Below are positions 42,731 through 52,076 of a stretch of DNA of 64,000 nt, piece by piece (the stretch's first letter is position 1; the number at the start of each line of letters is the position of its first letter). The notes under the pieces are model-generated. The model was not told where the DNA came from. It saw only the letters and a program-made list of their open reading frames with translations, and searched no databases. The stretch is from NCBI RefSeq assembly GCF_013141765.1, contig NZ_WHOD01000070.1:186001-250000 (forward strand). Reading direction: 5' to 3'. A program made the translations under genes and the position numbers. This DNA comes from Paenibacillus foliorum (GTDB lineage Bacteria > Bacillota > Bacilli > Paenibacillales > NBRC-103111).

Positions 42731-45505
42731 TTAAGAATTAGCACTGGTGCTCAGTTTGATTACACCCGAGCAACGTTTACAAAGCGTCGGATGCTCATGA
42801 TCGTGACCGACCTCAGGTGTAACGATCCAGCAGCGCTCACACTTTTCGCCCTCTGCGACCGTGATATGGATAGCAAGACCCTTAATTTTGAGCGCTTCTG
42901 CCGGAACAGCAGCACCTAATTCATGAATTTCAACCGCTGATACAATAAATAATTGATCCAGCTGCTCGAATCCTTGCAGAAGCTCCAAAGTTTCAGCATC
43001 AGGATACAAATGAACAGCTGCTCCAAGGGAATTTCCGATCAATTTCTCCTTACGCGCTTCCTCTAATGCCTTTAACACATCATCACGCAAGTTGATAAAC
43101 CGTTCCCACTTCGATTCTACCGCCTCGTTATACAATGAACTGTCTACAGTTGGAAGCTCACTAAGCTGCACGCTCTCAAGCTCCACTCCAGGAATGTATT
43201 TCCATACTTCATCAGCCGTATGCGGCAAAATTGGAGCAATCAATTTAGTTATTACCGTCAGAGCGTCATATAATACGGTTTGAGCCGCTTTTCGTGCTGC
43301 ATCATCAGGCAGGTTAGCATACAAGCGATCCTTGATGATATCCAGATAGAAGGAACTCAGCTCTACTGCACAGAAATGATGTACAGCTTGGTATACAACA
43401 TGAAATTCGTAAGACTCATATGCTTTTATTACACGATCTGTCATACGGTTCAACCGCACAATTGCAAAACGATCTAGCTCACTCATAGTATCAGTGGCTA
43501 CACGATCCGTTGCCGGGTTAAAATCATACAGATTTCCAAGCAGGAAACGCAGTGTGTTGCGGATTTTACGATACACTTCAGTGGTTTGAGTCAAAATATT
43601 ATCGGAGATCCGATGATCCTGCTGATAATCAACTGAAGACACCCACAAACGCAGGATATCAGCACCTAGCTTATCACATACTTTATTAGGATCGATTGTA
43701 TTTCCAAGCGACTTCGACATTTTGCGGCCTTCCCCGTCAAGTGTAAAGCCGTGGCTCAAAATTCCTTTGTATGGCGCCTGTCCTTTTGCAGCAACACCGG
43801 TAATTAAAGATGAGTTAAACCAGCCGCGATATTGATCGGAGCCTTCCAAGTACATATCAGCCGGCCATTGCAGCTCCTCACGAGTTTCCAATACTGCGAC
43901 ATGGCTTGATCCGGAGTCGAACCATACGTCCATAATATCCGTTTCTTTGCGAAAATGCGTATGCCCGCATTTCGGACAAGCGATACCATCTGGCAGCAGT
44001 TGGCTTTCTTCCTTTTGAAACCAGGCGTTAGAGCCTTCCTTTTCAAATATTTGTGCAACATGCTCAATGGTTTCGTTGTTTACTAACGGCTCATTACAGC
44101 TGCGGCAGTAAAAGATCGGGATCGGCACTCCCCATACTCTTTGACGAGATATACACCAGTCTCCGCGGTCCGCGATCATATTGTGAAGACGAACCTCTCC
44201 CCAGTTCGGGGTCCAGTTGATCCGTTTGATTTCTTCCAGCATCTCCTGACGGAACTTGTCTACAGAAGCAAACCATTGCTCAGTCGCCCGATAAATAACC
44301 GGCTTTTTCGTGCGCCAATCGTGGGGATACTGGTGCTGAATCATACTCATTTGAAGCAGATGACCCGACTCCTTCAGCATTTCCGTAATCATTTTATTGC
44401 CCTTATCATAGAAAACTCCTTCAAAGCCTGGAGCTTCTGCTGTAAAATGCCCCTGATCATCCACAGGGCATAATACGCCCAGATTGTAGCGTTGACCAAT
44501 TACAAAGTCATCCTCACCATGTCCAGGAGCTGTATGAACACAGCCTGTACCTGCTTCCAGTGTTACATGATCGCCAACCATGACTAAAGAAGTACGGTCA
44601 TAAAACGGGTGTTGGCACAGCACATACTCCAATTCGCTTCCTTTTACTTGGGATAGCACTTGAACATCCGTCCACCCAATTTGCTTGGAGGCTGCTTCCA
44701 AAAGCCCTTGCGCTAAAACATACTTCTTCCCATCAGCCAAAACTACTGCATAGTCAAATTCTGGATGCAGACTGATTCCTAAGTTAGCAGGAAGTGTCCA
44801 AGGAGTCGTAGTCCAGATAACTATGGAAGCATCTTCTGGCAGCTTGCCCTTGCCGTCCTTGACTTGAAATGCTACGTATACAGATGTAGATGTTTTGTCT
44901 TGATACTCGATCTCTGCTTCTGCCAGAGCGCTCTCTGAGGATGGAGACCAATAAACAGGCTTCAAACCTTTGTAGATATAACCTTTATTGACCATTTCGC
45001 CAAAAACGCGGATTTGCTGGGCCTCGTATTTAGGCTGCAAAGTAATATAAGGATTTTTCCAATCTCCACGGATAGCCAATCGCTTAAACTGTGATTTTTG
45101 CTTTTCTACGGATTGTAGTGCATATTCTTCGCAGTATTTACGGAACTCGTGAACGCTCATTTTTTTGCGGTCTACCTTGCCTCCGTTGGCAATAGCCTGC
45201 TCAATCGGCAAGCCGTGTGTATCCCAGCCTGGCACATATGGCGCATCATAGCCCTGCATCGTTTTGAACCTTACAATGATGTCCTTCAACGTTTTATTCA
45301 GTGCGTGGCCGATATGAATATCTCCATTAGCATAAGGAGGTCCGTCATGCAAAATAAACTTTGGCTTCCCTTTGCGACTTTCCTGTACCTTGGCGTAAAT
45401 ATCGACTTCTTCCCAATGCTGCTGTAGCTTCGGTTCGGCTTGTGGCAAGTTGCCGCGCATTGGAAATTCGGTCTGCAGCAGGTTTAATGTTTTTCCATAA
45501 TCCAT
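42731..45505 (-). CDS. ileS: Isoleucyl-tRNA synthetase
   Basis: Class I synthetase of 924 residues. The HIGH motif is in PPYANGDIHIGHALNK (about 55-70). The editing domain contains WTTTPWTLPANLG and HTAPGHGEDDF, and KMSKS is in GEGRKMSKSLGN near 600. The anticodon-binding region follows, then a C-terminal zinc finger (CERCW..CKRC). This is the bacterial type. A T-box leader with an Ile specifier precedes it. Confidence 0.97.
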   Translation of the reverse strand: MDYGKTLNLLQTEFPMRGNLPQAEPKLQQHWEEVDIYAKVQESRKGKPKFILHDGPPYANGDIHIGHALNKTLKDIIVRFKTMQGYDAPYVPGWDTHGLPIEQAIANGGKVDRKKMSVHEFRKYCEEYALQSVEKQKSQFKRLAIRGDWKNPYITLQPKYEAQQIRVFGEMVNKGYIYKGLKPVYWSPSSESALAEAEIEYQDKTSTSVYVAFQVKDGKGKLPEDASIVIWTTTPWTLPANLGISLHPEFDYAVVLADGKKYVLAQGLLEAASKQIGWTDVQVLSQVKGSELEYVLCQHPFYDRTSLVMVGDHVTLEAGTGCVHTAPGHGEDDFVIGQRYNLGVLCPVDDQGHFTAEAPGFEGVFYDKGNKMITEMLKESGHLLQMSMIQHQYPHDWRTKKPVIYRATEQWFASVDKFRQEMLEEIKRINWTPNWGEVRLHNMIADRGDWCISRQRVWGVPIPIFYCRSCNEPLVNNETIEHVAQIFEKEGSNAWFQKEESQLLPDGIACPKCGHTHFRKETDIMDVWFDSGSSHVAVLETREELQWPADMYLEGSDQYRGWFNSSLITGVAAKGQAPYKGILSHGFTLDGEGRKMSKSLGNTIDPNKVCDKLGADILRLWVSSVDYQQDHRISDNILTQTTEVYRKIRNTLRFLLGNLYDFNPATDRVATDTMSELDRFAIVRLNRMTDRVIKAYESYEFHVVYQAVHHFCAVELSSFYLDIIKDRLYANLPDDAARKAAQTVLYDALTVITKLIAPILPHTADEVWKYIPGVELESVQLSELPTVDSSLYNEAVESKWERFINLRDDVLKALEEARKEKLIGNSLGAAVHLYPDAETLELLQGFEQLDQLFIVSAVEIHELGAAVPAEALKIKGLAIHITVAEGEKCERCWIVTPEVGHDHEHPTLCKRCSGVIKLSTSANS

Positions 45506-45587
45506 CTCAGCTTCATCTCCACAATATAAATTTTTAACTACCCAACTCGTTGAGCGGCTAGTAGCCTAAAGTTTGGGTGGACGAAAC

Positions 45588-45860
45588 AAAAATAAACCTC
45601 CCATCCCAAAAGGGACGAGAAGTCTCGCGGTACCACCCTGATTAAGGCTGCTGCTCCAACATAGAAGTTAAAAACGACACCTCCGATGGCAGCAACTGAC
45701 CTTCACTCATTGATCTATAACGGGATCATCCGATCTTCTTTACTGTTATTCAAGAGACGCTCATGGGTGATTTTCGTCTACTACAGTGATCAGGCTCCCA
45801 CCAAATCCCCGACTCGCTAGCACTGCGTACGTAAAGTACTCGTCCCAGTCAACGCTTTAC
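45588..45860 (-). promoter_or_regulatory. T-box riboswitch of ileS
   Basis: The minus strand shows the core AGGGTGGTACCGCGAGA (45623-45640) and then the terminator stem around CTCGTCCC / GGGATGGGAG with a T-rich end (45591-45624). The upstream stem I is long (about 45730-45860), with GTTGACTGGGACGAGTAC at its start. ATC, an Ile codon, follows GACGAAA on the 3' side of the likely specifier loop. Uncharged tRNA-Ile should relieve termination. Confidence 0.92.
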
Positions 45861-46004
45861 ATCATTATTAATTTCACTTACTTGCAACCACTTACTTAAA
45901 ATTATAACTTCCGACACTACCAGTGGTTGTTACTTATACTGGAGTATAGCGAAATTGAAGCTCTGCGTCAACTTACACAGTCATAACATAAATACGAACG
46001 TTAG
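45861..46004. other. Gap between divIVA and the ileS T-box
   Basis: AT-rich; should hold the ileS promoter (a TATAAT is at about 45902-45907 on the minus strand without a good -35). An 8-bp inverted repeat CAACCACT/AGTGGTTG with a long loop is present. No gene seen. Confidence 0.35.
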
Positions 46005-46484
46005 TTACGTCTGTTCAACTTCCATCCGCTCCAATGAATTCCAATCCTCTTTGCTAAGCAGCTCTAATTGGGCTTCCAATAAGGTACGGAACCGCGTGCG
46101 ATAGATAGAGGCCTGTTTCTTCAGCTCTTCGATCTCCACGGCAACTTTACGCGACTTCGTCAATGATTCGTTAATGATTCGGTCCGCATTTTTCTCCGCT
46201 TCTTTTATAATTAACTGTGCCTCTTTCTTGGAATTGTTCTTGACTTCATCTGCCGCCTCTTGGGCTACAATAATTGTCTTGCTTAACGTTTCTTCGATTG
46301 TAGAAAAATGATTCAGTCGTTCTTGGATAGTAACCAACTGATTTTGCAAATCTTTATTTTCCCGAATCAAAGCTTCATAGTCTTTAATCACCAAATCCAA
46401 AAATTCATTAACCTGGTCCTCATCATACCCACGAAATGAACGTCCAAATTCTTTATTATGTATATCCAACGGTGTTAAAGGCAT
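46005..46484 (-). CDS. divIVA: DivIVA cell-division site protein
   Basis: Peripheral membrane coiled-coil protein that marks curved membranes at poles and septa. The N-terminal PLTPLDIHNKEFGRSFRGYD is the lipid-binding signature, followed by long heptad-rich stretches (about 25-60 and 65-140). About 159 residues. I start at ATG 46484 with AGGAGG 8 nt before it. Follows ylmH after a terminator. Confidence 0.94.
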   Translation of the reverse strand: MPLTPLDIHNKEFGRSFRGYDEDQVNEFLDLVIKDYEALIRENKDLQNQLVTIQERLNHFSTIEETLSKTIIVAQEAADEVKNNSKKEAQLIIKEAEKNADRIINESLTKSRKVAVEIEELKKQASIYRTRFRTLLEAQLELLSKEDWNSLERMEVEQT

Positions 46485-46589
46485 TGCTGCACCTCCTGAA
46501 TATTTAGAAAACATGTATTAACTTAACTCCTGTCCTGCGCGTATTGCTATATTCGACAGTTCCCTTCATTTTCCTTCATTCCACAACAA

Positions 46590-46625
46590 AAAAAATCGGC
46601 GCTATACATATTTGCCGATTTTTAC
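46590..46625 (-). terminator. Terminator overlapping the ylmH stop codon
   Basis: AAATCGGC and GCCGATTT pair; eight T follow on the minus strand. The 5' arm encodes the Lys-Ile-Gly near the end of YlmH, so terminator and coding sequence overlap. Confidence 0.85.
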
Positions 46626-47393
46626 GCGATATCTTCCTTTTTTTGTAATCCCTTCAATATCCAGCACTTTAAAACGTCCAAAGCCCTGCAATGAAACAAC
46701 ATCACCCGATCGCAATGGCTTACTCGGATCCTCTTCTTGTTTCCAATTCACCTTGCAACGCCCTGCTTTAATTGGGATTAGGACTTTAGCTCGACTCATA
46801 TGATATACATCGCTCACAATACCATCCAAACGCAAAGAGGCAACCGAAAGGCTGTTCTCCTCCAGCTTAGTATCCGAAGCCTGCAATCGATCGATTGGAA
46901 GCTGCTCGGTTTGTACGTGTATGCGATGCACCTGCTGCAGATTTAGCCTCATATAATCAGCTACCTCTGTTGCCACTAAGAAATGACATCCATGCTCGGT
47001 GACATGAATATCACCTATCTTCTCTCTTTTCATCCCTAAAGCCAGTATGGAACCCATATAATCTCCATGGTCCAAATCCTTCAGCCTATCATCGAGAGAG
47101 GTGACTGCAATTAAGGTAATACCCATATCCTCGCTATCCAGTTCGCGGTAGTCAGGGGCAATCAGAGCTCGTTTGCGTTCGGCTGATTCATGCCCACCGT
47201 ACCACCGCACTTGTACATCTGTGGTTCGGTTCACAAGTGTCGTTACAATAAAAGCTTGCCGCGGATCCAAAAAATCCGTCAGTTTAGCTGCATGCTGTTC
47301 CGCACGTTCCACCCATTCAGTTGCCTTGTCAACAAACCGATGCTCATCAGGATGAAAGTGACTTAGTATATTGTCCGTATTCAATCCAATCAC
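46602..47393 (-). CDS. ylmH: S4-domain RNA-binding protein YlmH
   Basis: 263 residues, with an N-terminal YlmH domain (FVTT-like AFIVTTLVNRT; ITLIAVTSL; LGMKREKIGDI) and a C-terminal S4 domain (about 185-245: ASLRLDGIVSDVYHMSRAKV and LRSGDVVSLQGFGRFKV). Homologues are linked to ribosome rescue and to cell division. The GTG overlaps the ylmG stop; a TTG three codons later has better spacing to AGGTG and matches the usual N-terminus. Confidence 0.9.
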   Translation of the reverse strand: MIGLNTDNILSHFHPDEHRFVDKATEWVERAEQHAAKLTDFLDPRQAFIVTTLVNRTTDVQVRWYGGHESAERKRALIAPDYRELDSEDMGITLIAVTSLDDRLKDLDHGDYMGSILALGMKREKIGDIHVTEHGCHFLVATEVADYMRLNLQQVHRIHVQTEQLPIDRLQASDTKLEENSLSVASLRLDGIVSDVYHMSRAKVLIPIKAGRCKVNWKQEEDPSKPLRSGDVVSLQGFGRFKVLDIEGITKKGRYRVKIGKYV

Positions 47394-47671
47394 CTAACAA
47401 AAAAAGATAGAACCGCACGAATTCCCTCGCCGATAAAACGCAGCGCGATCAAAGCTACGATTGGCGAAATATCAATCATACCGCCAATAGGGGGAATAAA
47501 CCGCCGAAATATCGATAAATAAGGCTCACAAAGCTTGCCTAACATTTCTCCGATAAAGCTTTCTTTTGCACTTGGGAGCCAAGACAAAAGCACATATGCA
47601 ATCAGCATGTATGTATAGATTTCGATGAGCGTTCCAATGTAACCATAAATAGTACCCAACAAGCTATTCAC
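47390..47671 (-). CDS. ylmG: YggT-family membrane protein YlmG
   Basis: 93 residues with two hydrophobic segments (IYTYMLIAYVLLSWLPSA; the second near GGMIDISPIVALIALRFIG) and the family loop EPYLSIFRRFIPPIGG. Function unclear; conserved beside sepF in division clusters. The likely start is TTG 47662, 6 nt after GAGGTG. Confidence 0.88.
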   Translation of the reverse strand: MNSLLGTIYGYIGTLIEIYTYMLIAYVLLSWLPSAKESFIGEMLGKLCEPYLSIFRRFIPPIGGMIDISPIVALIALRFIGEGIRAVLSFFVR

Positions 47672-47692
47672 CTCAATTTAATGTGTGGTAGT

Positions 47693-48124
47693 CTATACCT
47701 CGTGATTTAGTATCTCCGAGATGGACCCATGAATTTCAACAGTATCCGGTGTACAAAGAAAAATGTTAGGGCCAATTTTAGAAATTGAACCATTGAGCGC
47801 ATATACGGTCCCGCTCAAGAAGTCCACTATACGTGTTGCTTGATCTGGGCGTACCAGATGCAGATTCACAACAACAGGTCGGCGTGAACGCAAATGATCA
47901 GCGATTTCCTGCGTATCCTCATAAGACTTAGGCTCCAACAGCACTACTCGGACATTTTTTTGTGAATGGATGCTCACGACGTTGCCGACGTTTCCTTTTG
48001 TTTTACGTTGTTCAGGCTGATTGGTTTCATGTTCATCCGATTGTTCTACAACACGTTCGCGTTCAATAATTTCTTCTTCCTCTTGGATACCAATGAAATT
48101 CATGAACTTGTTCATCATTCCCAT
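47693..48124 (-). CDS. sepF: Cell division protein SepF
   Basis: FtsZ membrane anchor acting with FtsA. An N-terminal amphipathic helix (MNKFMNFIGIQ) is followed by an acidic linker and the SepF core (about 55-143: VVLLEPKSYEDTQEIADHLR, VVVNLHLV, IVDFLSGTVYALNGSISKIG). 143 residues. GAGGAG lies before the ATG, which overlaps the ylmE end by 10 nt. Confidence 0.94.
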   Translation of the reverse strand: MGMMNKFMNFIGIQEEEEIIERERVVEQSDEHETNQPEQRKTKGNVGNVVSIHSQKNVRVVLLEPKSYEDTQEIADHLRSRRPVVVNLHLVRPDQATRIVDFLSGTVYALNGSISKIGPNIFLCTPDTVEIHGSISEILNHEV

Positions 48125-48813
48125 GTTATCTCCTCTTTCCCAACTAAAATGGAACCCAACCGCACCCAGGTCGCTCCTTCTTCTATCGCCACCTCGAAGT
48201 CGCCCGACATCCCCATTGACAAATGCGGTATTTCATATCCAAGACTTTGCTTCTGGTTAAGCTCGTCCCTAAGTTCACGTAACCTTCTAAATACCGGTCT
48301 TGTTAATTCAGGTTCCTCTTCATATGGTGCCATCGTCATCAAACCGATAATACGGATTTGCTTAAGAGCCTGCAGTTCTTCAATGAATGAAGATAGTTCT
48401 TCAGGCGGCATTCCGTACTTCGTCTCCTCGCCTGAAATGTTTAATTGTATAAAGCATTCGACTTGTATTCCTAATGCCGCTGCTTTTTTATTAATTTCTT
48501 TGGCAAGTGATAACCGGTCTAAGGAATGTATGTAGGCAAATTTTCCGATAACATCCTTCACCTTATTAGTCTGCAGATGGCCGATAAAATGCCAGATACC
48601 CTGATCTTTGAATGTTTCCCACTTCGGCTCAGCATCCTGCCAACGGTTTTCTCCAATGTGACGCAGTCCTTGCTGAAGCACCTGTCCCGTAGTTTGCACC
48701 GAAACGTATTTAGTTACTGCAATGATCTGTACATCGTTACGGTCACGCCCGGCACGAGCACACGCTCTCGATACTTTGTCCTCAACATGCTGTATATTAT
48801 GCGTTAGCAGCAA
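48115..48813 (-). CDS. ylmE: YggS/PLPBP-family PLP homeostasis protein
   Basis: Binds pyridoxal phosphate without known catalysis. IIAVTKYVSV (PLP lysine), HIGENRWQDAEPKW, WHFIGHLQTNKVKD, IQLNISGEETKYG, LMTMAPYEEEPE and LSMGMSGDFEVAIEEGATWVRLGS are all typical. About 232 residues. I prefer TTG 48813, 9 nt after GAGGTG; a GTG at 48825 lies inside the ribosome site. Confidence 0.92.
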   Translation of the reverse strand: MLLTHNIQHVEDKVSRACARAGRDRNDVQIIAVTKYVSVQTTGQVLQQGLRHIGENRWQDAEPKWETFKDQGIWHFIGHLQTNKVKDVIGKFAYIHSLDRLSLAKEINKKAAALGIQVECFIQLNISGEETKYGMPPEELSSFIEELQALKQIRIIGLMTMAPYEEEPELTRPVFRRLRELRDELNQKQSLGYEIPHLSMGMSGDFEVAIEEGATWVRLGSILVGKEEITWE

Positions 48814-48827
48814 AACGTAAGTCACCT

Positions 48828-49682
48828 CTATTCATATAACCCAATCCAAGCAGCCATCCGGCCTGTTTTCCCGCTTTCTTTGCGATGCGAAAAGAACAAA
48901 TCAGTACGACAACTTGTACATAAACTACTTATTTCGATATGTTCTGGCATAATTCCTGCTTTTATCATAATTTGTCGGTTTAATTGTTGCAAGCTTAACT
49001 TGTATTTATCATTACCTGAATATTCATAAATTGAAGAATTTTCTCCTGCGTCATCGGCAATTTCCAATTCGGCCATAACCTCTCTCACTTTGGATAGGAC
49101 AACCTCATCCACCTCATAACAGCAGGCTTGAATGGACGGACCAATAGCAGCAACTATTTTTCCCGGAGTAGAACCGTATTCTCTCTGCATCGCTTTGATG
49201 GTCTCTTTGGCAATCTGCAGCACTGTTCCTTTCCAGCCGGCATGGGCCAGCCCAATGGCTCTATGAATGGGATCATAAAAATAAAGGGGCACACAATCCG
49301 CAAACAGCGCATGAAGAAATATTCCAGTTTGGTTCGTTACGAAAGCATCTTTGGATTGAATCGCTTCTTCTCTTGAATGAATACCAGCACCCGCATGCGC
49401 CTTAGTAATAACCTCTACCTCATTGCCATGTACTTGCTCTGCATAGGTACAATCATCTAACTGAGCATGGAGTGCTTCAGCCAATAGTTGGCGGTTGTTC
49501 ACTACATGGCTTGAACTATCTTGAACATGCAGGCCGCAGTTGAGACTGCCAAATGGAGGTTCACTGACACCGCCAAGACGTGATGTAAAACCAGCCGTTA
49601 ATCCGGAGTCTTTTTCCAACCAATTTTTTATAAACAAAAGCCCGCATCCGTTCTGTTCTTTTCGCAATAAAAACGGTTCCAT
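48828..49682 (-). CDS. pgeF: Peptidoglycan editing factor / multicopper-polyphenol-oxidase-domain protein
   Basis: Laccase-domain (YfiH/YlmD) protein; the E. coli homologue removes wrongly incorporated residues from peptidoglycan precursors, and other members have purine nucleoside activities. TSRLGGVSEPPFGSLNCGLH, ALFADCVPLYFYDP, LAHAGWKGTVLQIAK and AIGPSIQACCYEV carry the zinc-ligand His and Cys. About 284 residues from ATG 49682, where AGGAGG is well placed; the in-frame extension upstream is not coding. Confidence 0.9.
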   Translation of the reverse strand: MEPFLLRKEQNGCGLLFIKNWLEKDSGLTAGFTSRLGGVSEPPFGSLNCGLHVQDSSSHVVNNRQLLAEALHAQLDDCTYAEQVHGNEVEVITKAHAGAGIHSREEAIQSKDAFVTNQTGIFLHALFADCVPLYFYDPIHRAIGLAHAGWKGTVLQIAKETIKAMQREYGSTPGKIVAAIGPSIQACCYEVDEVVLSKVREVMAELEIADDAGENSSIYEYSGNDKYKLSLQQLNRQIMIKAGIMPEHIEISSLCTSCRTDLFFSHRKESGKTGRMAAWIGLYE

Positions 49683-49823
49683 ACAATCGCCTCCTGTACC
49701 ATTACCCGTTCCCAATACTCTACTTAATAGTATACACGATGAAATGCAAACAGCACACATACTTCTGCATAAACCGCGGTGCGCGGCTAGCATTCGTCCG
49801 TGTGCTGCTCAGTAAAATCATGA

Positions 49824-50123
49824 TTACCCGCGATACTGCCGATTGTACTCCGTCGGAGATTCCGTTTCCTCTTGTTGACGGAAGCTTCGTACATCATCGA
49901 TCTTTACCAGCACGACATCCATTCCGATTTTCACAATATTTTTCCATGGAATTACCACATCCGTCGCTCCACCGAAAAGGCCAAAAAAGCGGCTGCCATT
50001 CGGGACAACAATGGACTCAATTCGCCCATTCCGTAGATCCAATTCTAAATCACTCACTTGGCCCAGCTTTTTGCCGTCCACAATATTGATTACGTCTTTG
50101 GTTTGAAAATCCGATATTTTCAC
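49824..50123 (-). CDS. ylmC: YlmC/YmxH-family PRC-barrel sporulation protein
   Basis: 99 residues; a PRC-barrel: KISDFQTKDVINIVDGKKLG, then QVSDLELDLRNGRIESIVVP and VIPWKNIVKIGMDVVLVKI. The role is poorly known; genes of this family follow sigG in spore formers. I start at GTG 50123, with GGTGG 7 nt before it, by comparison with the usual N-terminus. A short Gln/Glu/Ser/Tyr tail ends it. Confidence 0.85.
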   Translation of the reverse strand: MKISDFQTKDVINIVDGKKLGQVSDLELDLRNGRIESIVVPNGSRFFGLFGGATDVVIPWKNIVKIGMDVVLVKIDDVRSFRQQEETESPTEYNRQYRG

Positions 50124-50237
50124 GCTGCAACCACCACGTATCATTTGGATTCTGACCTGCTACTACTATATGTATGTGAAACTTGGGCAAAATGTACATC
50201 CTCGCAAAAAATCTTCTGATCGAGCCATTTTATAAAT

Positions 50238-50280
50238 AAAAAAAGACCTACCACCTATTACTTAGATGAGTAAGTCTTGT
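50238..50280 (-). terminator. Terminator after sigG
   Basis: AAGACTTAC and GTAGGTCTT pair on the minus strand, followed by seven T. Confidence 0.82.
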
Positions 50281-50286
50281 TTCGTT

Positions 50287-51069
50287 CTAATTTTTAACAT
50301 GCTTCTGCATCTGAGTAATAGCTGATTTTTCGAGTCTGGATACCTGAGCTTGAGAAATACCAATCTCATCCGCTACTTCCATTTGGGTCTTGCCATCAAA
50401 GAAGCGCATAGATAATATCATTTTTTCTCGGTCATTCAGCTTATGCATAGCTTCACGAAGAGCAATTCCCTCAATCCAAGAAACATCCTTGTTACGATCG
50501 TCGCTAATTTGGTCCATTACATAGATCGGGTCGCCCCCATCATGATAGATCGGCTCAAACAGTGAAACAGGGTCTTGAATAGCGTCTAATGCAAACACAA
50601 CATCTTCTTTAGGTACGTTTAATGCTTCGGAAATTTCGTAAATGGTCGGCTCACGAGAGTTCTGATTGGTCAGGCTATCGCGAACTTGAAGTGCTTTGTA
50701 GGCAATGTCTCTTAACGAGCGTGATACGCGAATTGGATTATTGTCCCGTAAATAGCGACGAATCTCGCCTATGATCATAGGTACGGCATACGTGGAAAAT
50801 TTAACATTTTGGCTTAAGTCAAAATTATCAATCGCCTTCATCAGTCCAATACATCCAACTTGAAACAGGTCATCCACAAATTCGCCGCGATTGTTGAAAC
50901 GCTGAATCACGCTAAGCACCAATCGTAAATTACCGTTTACCAATTTCTCTCTTGCCAACCGTTCATTGTTGGTTTGCAGCTGAACGAATAATTCACGCAT
51001 TTCCGCGTTGGTCAGAACAGGAAGCTTTGCAGTATCCACACCGCAAATCTCAACTTTGTTTCGGGTCAC
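50287..51069 (-). CDS. sigG: RNA polymerase sporulation sigma factor G
   Basis: Late forespore sigma factor. 260 residues: MTRNKVEICGVDTAKLPVLT is the sigma G start. Region 2 contains RLVLSVIQRFNNRGEFVDDL, FQVGCIGLMKAIDNFD and FSTYAVPMIIGEIRRYLRDN; region 4 contains ILSMRFFDGKTQMEVADEIG and ISQAQVSRLEKSAI. The start is GTG at 51069, after GGGAGG. Lies downstream of sigE with 172 nt between, which carry a sigma-F-like promoter. Confidence 0.95.
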   Translation of the reverse strand: MTRNKVEICGVDTAKLPVLTNAEMRELFVQLQTNNERLAREKLVNGNLRLVLSVIQRFNNRGEFVDDLFQVGCIGLMKAIDNFDLSQNVKFSTYAVPMIIGEIRRYLRDNNPIRVSRSLRDIAYKALQVRDSLTNQNSREPTIYEISEALNVPKEDVVFALDAIQDPVSLFEPIYHDGGDPIYVMDQISDDRNKDVSWIEGIALREAMHKLNDREKMILSMRFFDGKTQMEVADEIGISQAQVSRLEKSAITQMQKHVKN

Positions 51070-51103
51070 CGTGACTACCTCCCAAGGAGAAACATTACTG
51101 TTA

Positions 51104-51131
51104 ATTATCTCCTTGGAATGCTTTTTTATGC
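51104..51131 (-). promoter_or_regulatory. Sigma-F-type promoter candidate of sigG
   Basis: GCATA (51127-51131) and GGAGATAAT (51104-51112) on the minus strand match the published sigma-F -35 GYATA and -10 GGnnAnAnT. The spacing is 14 nt, one short of the usual 15-16. Confidence 0.5.
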
Positions 51132-51241
51132 GTATGCCTCTGTGCCCCTCCCTGTTCCACTCGTTATAAAAAAGCCAGCAAAACCAATCAGCACAGGCGC
51201 GGATTCGCTTACAATAACCTTCAAAAAATGTTTTTTCCAGT

Positions 51242-51964
51242 TTACACCATTTTATTGAATTCTTTACGCAGCCTTTTAATAATGCGCTTTTCCAACCGAG
51301 AAATATAAGACTGTGAGATGCCCAACATGTCAGCTACATCCTTCTGAGTCTTCTCTTCCCCATCCTGCAAGCCGAACCTCAGCTCCATAATCGTCCGCTC
51401 ACGTTCGGATAGCTTGTCAAGCGCTTTATGCAGCAGCTTTCGGTCAACCTGCTCCTCAATATTACGGTAAATAGTGTCGTTCTCCGTGCCTAATACATCC
51501 GAGAGCAGAAGCTCATTGCCATCCCAATCGATATTAAGCGGTTCATCAAAAGAAACCTCAGTCCGGATCTTGCTATTGCGTCGAAGATACATCAAGATCT
51601 CATTTTCTATACAACGTGATGCGTAGGTAGCCAGTTTGATTTTTTTCTCAGGGTCGAATGTATTTACCGCTTTGATTAATCCTATAGCCCCGATAGAAAC
51701 CAGGTCTTCAATATTAATTCCTGTGTTTTCGAATTTACGCGCAATGTAGACAACAAGCCGCAGATTTCGCTCAATCAGTATAGCCCTGATCGCAGAATCT
51801 CCTGAGGGCAGCTTCTCCAGCAAGTATTCTTCCTCTTCGCGGGTGAGTGGAGGCGGCAGCGCTTCACTTCCGCCTATATAGTATATTTCCTCCCCCTTAA
51901 GTCCCAACAGCAGCAAAAGACGGAAATAATAGATTTGCAGAATCAGCTTCCACTTCACGAGCAT
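51242..51964 (-). CDS. sigE: RNA polymerase sporulation sigma factor E (pro-sigma E)
   Basis: Early mother-cell sigma factor made as an inactive precursor. The N-terminal pro-sequence (MLVKWKLILQIYYFRLLLLL, about 27 residues, hydrophobic) precedes EEIYYIGGSEALPPPLTREEE. Region 2 (NLRLVVYIARKFENTGINIE, then DLVSIGAIGLIKAVNTFDPE) and region 4 (RTIMELRFGLQDGEEKTQKD, ISQSYISRLEKRII) are complete. I start at ATG 51964 with AAGGAGG before it. It follows spoIIGA, the protease that activates it. Confidence 0.96.
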   Translation of the reverse strand: MLVKWKLILQIYYFRLLLLLGLKGEEIYYIGGSEALPPPLTREEEEYLLEKLPSGDSAIRAILIERNLRLVVYIARKFENTGINIEDLVSIGAIGLIKAVNTFDPEKKIKLATYASRCIENEILMYLRRNSKIRTEVSFDEPLNIDWDGNELLLSDVLGTENDTIYRNIEEQVDRKLLHKALDKLSERERTIMELRFGLQDGEEKTQKDVADMLGISQSYISRLEKRIIKRLRKEFNKMV

Positions 51965-51981
51965 ATTTGTGTTCCTCCTTA

Positions 51982-52018
51982 GAGTTTTGCGCAGCTTTGC
52001 TTGCATAGCACGCATAAG
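51982..52018 (-). repeat. Palindromic pre-Shine-Dalgarno element, sigE copy (degenerate)
   Basis: On the minus strand AGCTTATGCGTGC is followed by AAAGCTGCGCAAAACTCT and then AAGGAGG. The palindrome is damaged but position and the AAAACTCT end match the other copies. Confidence 0.5.
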
Positions 52019-52076
52019 CTACGTTTAGATTTCTCTACGCTGTTGTCATGGATGCTTAGGTCACATGCAACGGTGT

